Positions 38,301-45,902 of a stretch of DNA of 64,000 nt are shown in pieces (position 1 is the first letter of the stretch; the number at the start of each line of letters is the position of its first letter). The stretch lies in contig JAINDL010000035.1 in assembly GCA_019931245.1 (NCBI GenBank), positions 29,121 to 93,120 of the forward strand, given 5' to 3'. The stretch is from Bryobacteraceae bacterium CoA2 C42. Lineage in GTDB: Bacteria; Acidobacteriota; Terriglobia; Bryobacterales; Bryobacteraceae. The translations under genes were made by a program, and so were the position numbers. Under the pieces are notes generated by a model. The model searched no databases and was not told where the DNA came from. It worked only from the letters and a program-made list of their open reading frames with translations.

Positions 38301-38702
38301 GAGGCCCATGGTCGAGGTGTTGAACTGCACGGCGACGGGGGAGGCTTCGACGGTGATCGACTCTTTGGTGGAACCGGCTTCGAGGCGGGAATCGACGGTG
38401 ACGTCGGCGCGCGCCTGCACGAGAATGTTCTTCTGGACAAACTTGCGGAATCCGGCTAGCTCGACACTCAAGGTGTACTTGCCGGGCAGCACGAGGTCGA
38501 AAATGTATTGCCCCGTGGCGTTAGACACCTGCGTGGACTGAATATTCGTGTTGTCGTTCTGCAGAACGACAGTAGCGCCGACGATAACGGCGTCGGTGGC
38601 GTCGGTTACTCGTCCCTGTACCCTGCCGCGCGTATCCTGTGCGAGCAGCGGCAGCGAGAACAGAGTCATTAAAATTACTAAATGGCTTCTCTTGTCCAAC
38701 AT
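35280..38702 (-). CDS. TonB-dependent receptor, Oar-like, with N-terminal carboxypeptidase-regulatory-like domain
   Basis: GRVQGRVTDATDAVIVGATVVLQNDNTNIQSTQVSNATGQYIFDLVLPGKYTLSVELAGF; beta-barrel ending GRQLQYSGRIIF. Confidence 0.94.
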   Translation of the reverse strand: MLDKRSHLVILMTLFSLPLLAQDTRGRVQGRVTDATDAVIVGATVVLQNDNTNIQSTQVSNATGQYIFDLVLPGKYTLSVELAGFRKFVQKNILVQARADVTVDSRLEAGSTKESITVEASPVAVQFNTSTMGLTLDTKMTNNLPIIHRNPFLLVSLNPATVIRSSTEQSPFHHWAASQFDVGGNTSTKNDIILDGSPSMTGQKSSYTPPMDAVQEVNLQQNAVDAEFGHSAGGVLSVSMKSGTNDYHGTAYYLGRNPALNALADRITQRANLTRQNTWGATLGSPIKKNKLFNFVSYEGWRTIEPRSAFNTLPTDLERTGDFSRSLNTAGARRTIFDPYTTTVTNGVASRMPFAGNVIPANRIDPTSRIIMNDLWKPNGPGTGPTQVNNFIAGFANRFRYWNLSDRVDYNATDKLKFFGRYNQFRTFTAQDDYTGGSKAQPPDGSKRHSLSFSGDMVYALNSSTVLNIRGASNAIVDSFGVPSATLKESDLDKFWPGNAWYKPYLGGLPDIYYPGVTVTQGSSTTLGRTGYWYQEPKSWNVEAKMSKNIGSHYVKVGGEYRRENVVASRPRPPVFNFVPAVTADTFLNPNVNLSGDGWATMLLGAMNGSSNFSSIPIQRPQVNFYSLFVQDDYKLTQRITLNLGIRYEYFGPMTDPEDRFSRFLDLTSPIPEFQGANAPRMPAAAAALRTAAPIYNGAWVFTDSNNRGSWNAPRTLLMPRAGIAYRINDKSALRIGWARYIVPATLTDGLNILGSVPLPGFDATSTSVPEIQGVPQQRLSNPFPGGLVPVSGKTLGRYTNLGAPATWYQQDFTPGVNDRFNVSLQRQLPGQILADITFFMNTGRNQPYTYNLNQIDPRIGYNVKTAVTQSVPNPFFNVLGADKFPGQLRTQANLPVSQLLRPYPQYGDLTETLNAGARNYYRSLQMQFQRPFSNGFNFTVGYNYNRERNEEFYDEQDFFTRTLTFQPARNARHRLTGAAIYELPFGKGRRFMANAPKALDLAFGGWSVAPLFTYNTGLFLRFGGLLASGDPTLENPTRSRWFDTSKFAILPAFTRRSNPFQYPKLVGPNTLNLDATLAKEFPITEKVKFELRMEAYNVANSFFGSDPDLNVNSPNFGRVVTQRGGFFGRQLQYSGRIIF

Positions 38703-38774
38703 AAACCCTCCCTAACGGTTCGGGCATTACATCACAGATAGCCTCGGGAAAACAACCGGGCCGCGGAGCGGCAC

Positions 38775-39836
38775 TTACTGCGAAGGACGCCGCGGCGGGC
38801 GGCGGTGTGGCATCCGGCAGCCAGAGATACGCATGGGGTTGGGCATGGCGGGCATGCCGTCTTCGAGCTCCCAGGGCGTGATCTGGCGCAGGGCTTCGGC
38901 AACGGTTTGCACGCTGCCGCAGGGGACCCCTGCCGTGTTGAACCGCTGCTGCCAGTCGGCGCGCGAACGCGCGGTGAACAGCGGAGTCAGAAGCGGGAGT
39001 AGTTCGTCGCGGTGCCGGACGCGCAGGGCGTTGCTGGCAAAACGCGGATGCGCTTTCCATTCCGGCTGCTCCATCATGTCGCAGAAGCGGAGCCAGATGC
39101 GTTCGTTCGGAACGCCGACGGCAAGCTGGCCATCGGCGCAGGCGAATACCTGATAGGGGACGATGCTGGCCAGGCCCAGGCCGGCCGGCGCCGGGTCCAC
39201 GCCCGCCAGGAGCGCCGCCGAGGTGAGCGGCGACATACCGGCGAGTAGGCTATCCAACAGGGAGACGTGAATCCGGGCGCCCTCTCCGGTGCGCTGGCGG
39301 CGGAACAGGGCGGCGAGAATGGCTTGGCTGGTGAAGAGCGAAGCGAGGACGTCGGCAACGGGGAAGGAGGTTTTGCCAACGGTGTTCCCGGGCAGCGCGC
39401 TGGTATGCATGAGGCCGCTGAGGGCCTGCACCATGAGGTCGTAGCCGGGCTGCGTGGACTCCGGGCCGAAGCCGCTCACCGAGGCATAGATGAGCGCAGG
39501 CTGCCCCAGTTGCTCGTAGCCGAAGCCGAGGCGGTCCATCACGCCGGGGCGGAAGTTTTCGACCAGTACGTCCGAGGCGGCGATACGGGCGAGGACGGCG
39601 GCGCGGTCGGCCTTGAGATCGAGCGCGACGCTGGTCTTATTGCGATTCAAACCCAGCCAGTAGGTGCTGTCGTCGCCGTGGAAGGGCGGGCCCCATTGGC
39701 GCGTTTCATCACCGGCGTCCGGCTCTTCAACCTTGGTCACTTCGGCGCCGAGGTCGCCCAGCATCATTGTGCAGAACGGCCCGGCCACCGCCCGGGTCAG
39801 GTCGAGCACCCGGATACCCGCCAGCGGCAGGCTCAT
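38775..39836 (-). CDS. CoA transferase family III (CaiB/BaiF)
   Basis: MSLPLAGIRVLDLTRAVAGPFCTMMLGDLGAEVTKVE, LNRNKTSVALDLK, DVLVENFRPGVMDRLGFGYEQL; the ORF extends upstream but homology starts at ATG 39836. Confidence 0.95.
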   Translation of the reverse strand: MSLPLAGIRVLDLTRAVAGPFCTMMLGDLGAEVTKVEEPDAGDETRQWGPPFHGDDSTYWLGLNRNKTSVALDLKADRAAVLARIAASDVLVENFRPGVMDRLGFGYEQLGQPALIYASVSGFGPESTQPGYDLMVQALSGLMHTSALPGNTVGKTSFPVADVLASLFTSQAILAALFRRQRTGEGARIHVSLLDSLLAGMSPLTSAALLAGVDPAPAGLGLASIVPYQVFACADGQLAVGVPNERIWLRFCDMMEQPEWKAHPRFASNALRVRHRDELLPLLTPLFTARSRADWQQRFNTAGVPCGSVQTVAEALRQITPWELEDGMPAMPNPMRISGCRMPHRRPPRRPSQ

Positions 39837-41365
39837 GCCGGGAGCACCTCTTGGCTGGGCGGCAGCAGGGAGACCGGGATGAGGTAGCCCCGCTGCAGCA
39901 GCCCGCGCAGAATCGGCAGCGCGGCGTCCACAATCTCGGGAAAGCTGACCCCGACGGCCTCGCCCATGGCGGCGATGAGTTCCCGCAGGGGAACGGTTCC
40001 ATCGCAGCGGGCGAGCAGCCCGGCGGTGTACTGATCGATGCGCCCGCTGTAGGGCAGTGGCTCTTCGAGAAAGATCTCCGCTTCGGTCGAGGCCCAGCGG
40101 CTGCTCACCTGCTGGTAGACGTGGCGCATGCGGGCGGCGCTGGCGAGCTGGTAGGGTTGGTCGAGCAGTTCGTCTACCGTAGCTTGGTGGAGCAGCGTGT
40201 GGATAGCGAGTAACTGCAGCAGCGTTTCTCCCCAACGGCCGCGGATCACCGGGGGCGCTTCGTCGATGTACAGCCAATTACCGCCGGCGCGCTTGCGCAG
40301 AACGACGAGTCCGGTTTGGATTCCGGTCATGTGGAGATCGTCGTAGTAGTCCAGCCAGCGATTGTAGGTGCGGTGGAACTCTTCGGGGGAGAGATGGGCC
40401 CGGTAGGAGCGGAGCCACGACATGGCGTAGCTGGGCAGATCTTCCCCTTTACTTGTCGACACCCAGACATCGCAGCCGTTGCCGGCGACCCACTGCCGGA
40501 GCCGGTCGCTCGGGCTGGTGCCTTTGAGCACGGCCCACTCGCAGATAATCACGGCGATGCCGCCTTCGGCTAAGTGCTGGGGGGCGCCGCGAATGACGGT
40601 TTCGGTGACGCGGTCGGCGCCGAGTCCGCCGTCTCGGTAGTGAAACTCCGTTTCGGGCGAGATCACAAACGGAGGATTGGAGACGATCAGATCGAAGGTT
40701 TCGCCCGCGACCTCCGCGTAGAAGTTCGACAGGCGGAAATCGATGTTCGCCGCCCGGTTCAGCCGGGCGGCCAGGCGGCCGAGGCTCAGCGCGCGGGGGT
40801 TGATGTCGAGGCCCACCACCTCGTCGCAGTGCGTGGCGAGATGGAAGGCTTGGAAGCCGCCGCCGCAGCCAACGTCGAGGGCGCGGCGGTAGTGGCGGCG
40901 GGGCGCCGCGTTGGCGGGCGCCAGCGAACTAGTGCCCACGCCCATCACCAGATATCTGGCCACCGGCGACCGCTTGGCCGCGAGCGTGTCGTAGACAATG
41001 TAAAAACCGCGGATCGGGTGCACGATCACCGGGCAGACGAGGCCCCCGGGCGCGGCTTCGAGTAGGCCACCGGCGGTGAGGGCGGCGAGCAGGCTTTCGC
41101 CGAACAGTTCGCGCAGGGACTCCGCGGGCACCGGCACCGTAAGCAGGAACAGCCGGATCAGCAGGCTGAGCGGCGTTGTTTCGTCGAGAGCGCGGAGAAC
41201 CATGGGGGCCGCGCCCTCGGTGGTCGCATTGCCGTTGAGGCCGGGCGGCAGGACGGCTTCGAGCGACTTTTCGTCGAAGCCGACGCGGTCGAACAGGGCG
41301 CGGAGCGCAGGCAGCGCTCGCGGGTCGAGCCGGGAAAAGGGGGCGAGGATCGCTGCGTTGGTCAA
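39833..41365 (-). CDS. Class I SAM-dependent methyltransferase (NPPF motif, PrmC/HemK-like core)
   Basis: RRALDVGCGGGFQAFHLATHCDEVVGLDINPRAL, FDLIVSNPPFVISPE. Confidence 0.88.
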   Translation of the reverse strand: MTNAAILAPFSRLDPRALPALRALFDRVGFDEKSLEAVLPPGLNGNATTEGAAPMVLRALDETTPLSLLIRLFLLTVPVPAESLRELFGESLLAALTAGGLLEAAPGGLVCPVIVHPIRGFYIVYDTLAAKRSPVARYLVMGVGTSSLAPANAAPRRHYRRALDVGCGGGFQAFHLATHCDEVVGLDINPRALSLGRLAARLNRAANIDFRLSNFYAEVAGETFDLIVSNPPFVISPETEFHYRDGGLGADRVTETVIRGAPQHLAEGGIAVIICEWAVLKGTSPSDRLRQWVAGNGCDVWVSTSKGEDLPSYAMSWLRSYRAHLSPEEFHRTYNRWLDYYDDLHMTGIQTGLVVLRKRAGGNWLYIDEAPPVIRGRWGETLLQLLAIHTLLHQATVDELLDQPYQLASAARMRHVYQQVSSRWASTEAEIFLEEPLPYSGRIDQYTAGLLARCDGTVPLRELIAAMGEAVGVSFPEIVDAALPILRGLLQRGYLIPVSLLPPSQEVLPA

Positions 41366-41411
41366 GAGGCGGTGGTTCCTTTTAGAGGTGCGCGGTAAGC
41401 CAGAGAGAATT

Positions 41412-41467
41412 CCATCAGGAGAAACCCATCAGAAGAAACCCATCAGAAGAAACCCATCAGAAGAAAC
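41412..41467. repeat. 4 x 14-nt tandem repeat (ccatcagRagaaac) in a divergent intergenic region
   Basis: Units 41412-41425 (ccatcaggagaaac), 41426-41439, 41440-41453 and 41454-41467 (ccatcagaagaaac). Confidence 0.97.
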
Positions 41468-41514
41468 GATGATGGGGTCATGTTACACCTACCGCGTGTA
41501 TAATCGGGAGCGCC

Positions 41515-43014
41515 ATGGCGAAAACTGCAATCTCTGAGGTCTTTTTGGATGTCGATCCGCAGCGGCGCTCGACCGCGCGGCCGGAGCCGGATGCGCCGTT
41601 TTCCATCCTGATTCTGGGCGATTTTTCCGGGCGGACGAGCCGCGGAGTGGTCGAACCCCTGGCCGGGCGCCGTCCCGTGGCGATCGACCGCGATGAGATC
41701 GACGCCGTCATGCGGCGTTTCGAGATCCGGCTGCGTCTGCCGCTGGGTGCGGGCGGCGCGGTGGCAGACCTAAGCATTGCCGAACTCGACGATTTTCATC
41801 CCGATCGCATCCTGGCCACGCAGCCGCTGTTCGCCGCGCTGCGGCAGATGCGCCGGCGTCTTGAAAATCCGGCGGCGCTGGCGGCCGTCACGGAGGAGAT
41901 TCTCGGCGGGGCGGCGCGCCCGCCGGCGCCCTCGGCCGCGGTGCCGGAATCGGGCATCGTCACGGGAAGCCTGCTGGACGCCATCGTCGAAGGCGCGGAG
42001 CCGCCTGCTTCCCCTTCCGCCCGCAGACGGCCGGCCGACCCGCTCCTGGCCTATGTACAGGACCTGGTGGCGCCGCACCTCGAACGGACAGACGATCCGC
42101 GCCAGAAGGAGCTGCTGGCGCAACTGGACGAAACCATTGCCGGGCAGATGCGGTCGTTGCTGCACCAGCCGCAATTTCAGGCCCTTGAGAGTGCGTGGCG
42201 GGCGCTCGATTGGCTCGTGCGGCATACCGAGACGGATTCCCAACTGCGGATTTACCTGCTCGATGTGAGCAAAGCGGAGTTGATCGCCGATCTGGCGACC
42301 GCCAGCGATCTGCGCACGACGGCGCTGTACCGGCTGCTGGTGACGCAGCCGGTCGACGGGGAGCCGTGGTCGCTGTGGGGAGCGGATCTGTACTTCCGGC
42401 CGTGGATCGACGAAATCGAGCTGCTGGCCCGGCTGGCGATGATTGCCGATCAGGCTGGTGCGCCGCTGTTGTCCGGGGCGGATCCGTCGATTCTAGGGGT
42501 GAAGAATCCCGAGGACCTCCGGCATACCGAAGAGTGGGAGGAAGGGGATCCGGTCTGGCGGGAGATGCGGCAGCTGCCCGAGGCCCGGCGCATCGGACTG
42601 GCGCTGCCCCGCTTTCTGGTTCGTTTGCCATACGGGAGGCTCTCAAATCCGGTTGAGGGCTTCGCCTTTGAGGAGATGCCGAATCGAACGTCGGTGCACG
42701 CGGGCTATTTGTGGGCCAATCCCATGTATGCCGGTGTGCAGTTGATCGCCCATGCCTTCGCCGTCGAGCGGTGGCAGATGCGTCCCGGGCAGTTTCAGAA
42801 CATCGATGGATTGCCGCTGCACGCCTATCTCGAATACGGCACTCCGGAGGTCAAGCCCTGCGCCGAGGTTCTGTTGACTCTGCAGGCGGCGGAGCGTATG
42901 ATTGCGCAGGGATTGATGCCGCTTCTGACGATGAAGGGGACCGATACGGTCCGCATCGGCATGTTTCAGTCGATTGTGGATCCGCCGGCGGCGCTGGCTG
43001 GAAGGTGGGGATAA
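41515..43014 (+). CDS. Fused TssB-TssC-like type VI / contractile sheath protein
   Basis: N-terminal TssB-like PFSILILGDFSGR...RPVAIDRDEIDAVMRRFEIRLRL...LSIAELDDFHPDRI; C-terminal TssC-like FQALESAWRALDWLVRHTETDSQLRIYLLDVSKAEL, LALPRFLVRLPYGRLSNPVEGFAFEE, YLWANPMYA. Confidence 0.88.
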   Translation: MAKTAISEVFLDVDPQRRSTARPEPDAPFSILILGDFSGRTSRGVVEPLAGRRPVAIDRDEIDAVMRRFEIRLRLPLGAGGAVADLSIAELDDFHPDRILATQPLFAALRQMRRRLENPAALAAVTEEILGGAARPPAPSAAVPESGIVTGSLLDAIVEGAEPPASPSARRRPADPLLAYVQDLVAPHLERTDDPRQKELLAQLDETIAGQMRSLLHQPQFQALESAWRALDWLVRHTETDSQLRIYLLDVSKAELIADLATASDLRTTALYRLLVTQPVDGEPWSLWGADLYFRPWIDEIELLARLAMIADQAGAPLLSGADPSILGVKNPEDLRHTEEWEEGDPVWREMRQLPEARRIGLALPRFLVRLPYGRLSNPVEGFAFEEMPNRTSVHAGYLWANPMYAGVQLIAHAFAVERWQMRPGQFQNIDGLPLHAYLEYGTPEVKPCAEVLLTLQAAERMIAQGLMPLLTMKGTDTVRIGMFQSIVDPPAALAGRWG

Positions 43015-43060
43015 CTGGCGGGCGATCCGTTTCGCGGTATACTAAGGTAGAAAGTTTTTA

Positions 43061-43447
43061 ATGAATCAACCTGACAGAAAGAAGTTCCACGCGATGCTAC
43101 TCGCCAAGCAGATCGAGTTGCAGAATCGGTTGGCTCGCCGTGACGACCTAGAGGTGCAGGTATCCCCTGACGAATTCGATGCCCGGCTTCAGTTGGTAGA
43201 CCGGGAATTCCAGAGCGGCCTGTTGCATCAGACAGCGTTGGATCTTCGCGAAGTGCGTGCGGCTCTCGTCCGCATTGAGGACGACAGCTACGGCGTTTGC
43301 GCCGAGTGTGACGACGCGATTTCGCCGGCCCGGTTGCAGGTGATTCCGTGGGCTAACTACTGCGTGAAATGCCAGGAGCAGATCGAGGTGGAAAAACAGA
43401 TGGAAGACCTCGATGAACGGCCGCAGGAGTTAGTGCCCAGCGAGTAA
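43061..43447 (+). CDS. TraR/DksA-family zinc finger regulator
   Basis: RIEDDSYGVCAECDDAISPARLQVIPWANYCVKCQEQIE. Confidence 0.93.
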   Translation: MNQPDRKKFHAMLLAKQIELQNRLARRDDLEVQVSPDEFDARLQLVDREFQSGLLHQTALDLREVRAALVRIEDDSYGVCAECDDAISPARLQVIPWANYCVKCQEQIEVEKQMEDLDERPQELVPSE

Positions 43448-43470
43448 GCCGGGCTGGCGTTCCCTATTTC

Positions 43471-44802
43471 CTAGTGGTTGAGGCGGATCTGCTGGCCTTC
43501 CTGGAGACCGCCCAGGATGGTGGCGTGGGTGTCGTTGCTGAGTCCGATGGTCACTTCGCGGGCAGCAAAGCCGTCTGCAGTCTTCACGTCGACAAAGGCT
43601 TTGCCGTCCTGTCGGTAAATCGACTGCCGAGGCACGATCAAGGCGGTCTGCACCTGGTCGAGGACAACATCGGCGGAGCCGGAAAGGTCGGGAATCAGGT
43701 GGGAGTCGGAACCCTCGATGGCAAGTTTCAGAGGAATCGTACGGATGTACGGGCTCTGGCGCCAGCCTCCGGCGGCGATGGCCCCAATGCTGAAGACCTT
43801 GGCCTTCATGACCATTCCAGGGAAGGCGTCGAGGCGGACTTCCGCCGTTTGTCCCAGGCGGAAGTCGTCACTTTCGGCCTGATTGATCCGGGCATCGAGC
43901 ATCATGCTGGCCGGATTAACGACCTTCATGAATGGCTGCCCGGGAGTGACCTGATCTCCCTGTTCGACCGTGCGCATGGAACTGCCGCCCCAGACGGATT
44001 GCAGAACCACCAGACCGTCCATCGGCGCCGTAATGGTGAACCGCTTGACATCGGATTCATGGCGGGCCAGATGCCGCTTATGACGCTCCAGGGTGAAGCC
44101 CAGGATCGCCAGATCGGCCGCCTGCTGCTTCTTGGTATTTTCAAGGTCCGACTGCAGCTGCTTGTAACGAGCCTGAGCCTCTTCAAAGGAGAGTTGCAGC
44201 AGTTGGCGTTCGACCTCCGTCCGGACTTCGGCGGCGGAGGCTTCGAGCCGCGCCTTGTCGAGATCGGCCTTGGCTACCAGAATGGTTTGCTCAAGGTTCT
44301 TCCAGTCAATTTCGAGTTCCGCCTTGCGCTTCCGCACATCAGCGATGGCGGCCTCGACGGTGTCCTTGACGTCGTCGATATGGTCCTGCAAACTCTGCCC
44401 GTCAATGCGGGCGATGACATCCCCCTGCTTGACCTGCGCCCCCGAGTTGACCATATTGAGGAGGACCATCGGACGGTTGCCCTCCGGGCCGCGAATCATG
44501 GGGGCCGTGATCGTGGCGAAGTTTTTCGCCGCGGTAGTCCCGGCGATGCGGGTCCGCTTCTGCAGCGTACCGCGCTGCACGTTCGTGGTAGGGATGACTA
44601 CCTCTACGGACTGCGCCTTTTGGGCTTCGCGCGGCTTGTAGCCGAACTCGTAGCCGGCCCAGACCGCGCCGGCCACGAGGGCCAGAACCAGGAACGATTT
44701 CCAGCGCTTGCCGGACGGTGCTTCGGGAGGCAGCGCCGGAGAGAGCTTGGCCGGTTGGCCAGAGGGGGTCGGTTGCGGTGTGGGGTTGAGAATCGCCGAC
44801 AT
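43471..44802 (-). CDS. HlyD/RND-type periplasmic adaptor (membrane fusion) protein
   Basis: VQRGTLQKRTRIAGTT, NSGAQVKQGDVIARID, long coiled coil, ITAPMDGLVVLQSVWGGSS. Confidence 0.9.
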   Translation of the reverse strand: MSAILNPTPQPTPSGQPAKLSPALPPEAPSGKRWKSFLVLALVAGAVWAGYEFGYKPREAQKAQSVEVVIPTTNVQRGTLQKRTRIAGTTAAKNFATITAPMIRGPEGNRPMVLLNMVNSGAQVKQGDVIARIDGQSLQDHIDDVKDTVEAAIADVRKRKAELEIDWKNLEQTILVAKADLDKARLEASAAEVRTEVERQLLQLSFEEAQARYKQLQSDLENTKKQQAADLAILGFTLERHKRHLARHESDVKRFTITAPMDGLVVLQSVWGGSSMRTVEQGDQVTPGQPFMKVVNPASMMLDARINQAESDDFRLGQTAEVRLDAFPGMVMKAKVFSIGAIAAGGWRQSPYIRTIPLKLAIEGSDSHLIPDLSGSADVVLDQVQTALIVPRQSIYRQDGKAFVDVKTADGFAAREVTIGLSNDTHATILGGLQEGQQIRLNH

Positions 44803-44990
44803 AGAAAGTAGGACCAAGATCTTGGATACAGGATCACGGAGACGGGCCGCGTCACGAGGGAGGACGACTGGCGTCAGGTCAAGGTTACGCCTCTTTCACT
44901 CTAGCACCCGGATGTCAGGGTGCGCGAAGGGGTAAAGTTTTGCACCGGGTCGGACGATGAACCACTCGGGAGCGGTCTCCCAAAGGTTTT

Positions 44991-45902
44991 TTGATGCGCC
45001 ATCTCTCATTCGGAATTTTCCTACTCTGGACACTCGCCTGTTGGGCGGGCGCTCCCCGTTTGTCGCCGCCGGAACCCATCGGTATGGTGGTGGACCCCGA
45101 GCAGGGTCACGTGCTTGCGATTGAGGGTGTCGTCGGACGCCTGAGTCTGGGGCGCCGGCTGTTTGACGGGCCGGTTGACGGGGTTTGGTCGGCAGGGCCC
45201 CGTGCGCTGGTGCGCGCCGCCGCGGGATGGCAGTTGCTCGAATGGAGCGAATCCTGGTCGGTGGTCAAGGGGATTGACCTGGGGGCGCGGGATTGGTCGG
45301 CCCCGGTCTGGAACGGGCGCGGTTCGGCTTGGTTTGTCTGTGGCGAGGGTACGGGAATCTGCGGGATTTATCGGGGGGAGGATGGCCGATTGGTGCGGGA
45401 GTTGCGGGGCGGCGTTGGGCTGCGGCCGGTCGGGCTGTCGGATAATGGCGTCGATGCGCTTGTTTCGGAGGACGGGCGTGCCTTTTTGTGGACCGACAGT
45501 GATGCGCTGGTGCCCGTAGCCGCGGGGGAAGGGCTTCTGGGCGCCTTCGCGCCGGGCGGTGAGCGGTTGGTGACACTGGATGCGGCGGGCGCTCTGACGT
45601 TTTTCGACGTGCGAACGGCGGCCTCGCGGCAGATGGAAGCACCTGCGGGAGGCGTGGGTGTGGCTTGGTCCGGCGGCTCTCTGGTGTCTGTCCACCGGTC
45701 GGGTGAGATCCGGCGGTGGGATGAGCGGGCTGAATTGGTCTTTGCGGGCAGTTGTGGCTGTGAACCGGTCGGGGCCTGGGCCGCTGGGCAGGGCCTGATT
45801 CGGCTGCATGACTCGCTCAAGCAGGTCGGTCACTTTATTGACTTTAGAGGCGGAGAGGCTGTGGTTACGCTGCTTCCCGCCCTGGCGCCGGAGGTCCGCT
45901 AA
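44991..45902 (+). CDS. Secreted beta-propeller-like hypothetical protein
   Basis: Signal peptide MRHLSFGIFLLWTLACWAG; WD-like repeats; TAATGG overlap with the next gene. Confidence 0.6.
   Translation: MMRHLSFGIFLLWTLACWAGAPRLSPPEPIGMVVDPEQGHVLAIEGVVGRLSLGRRLFDGPVDGVWSAGPRALVRAAAGWQLLEWSESWSVVKGIDLGARDWSAPVWNGRGSAWFVCGEGTGICGIYRGEDGRLVRELRGGVGLRPVGLSDNGVDALVSEDGRAFLWTDSDALVPVAAGEGLLGAFAPGGERLVTLDAAGALTFFDVRTAASRQMEAPAGGVGVAWSGGSLVSVHRSGEIRRWDERAELVFAGSCGCEPVGAWAAGQGLIRLHDSLKQVGHFIDFRGGEAVVTLLPALAPEVR

Noticed and set aside
36093-38459. 788-aa plus-strand ORF antisense to the TonB receptor
   Set aside because: Gly/Val/Glu-rich shadow ORF; the minus-strand protein has clear homology.
39837-40277. 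N-terminal extension of the CoA transferase ORF
   Set aside because: Overlaps the methyltransferase coding region; homology begins at ATG 39836.
41412-41467. Short CRISPR or iteron array
   Set aside because: Units are contiguous with no spacers and no cas or replication genes nearby; reported only as a tandem repeat.
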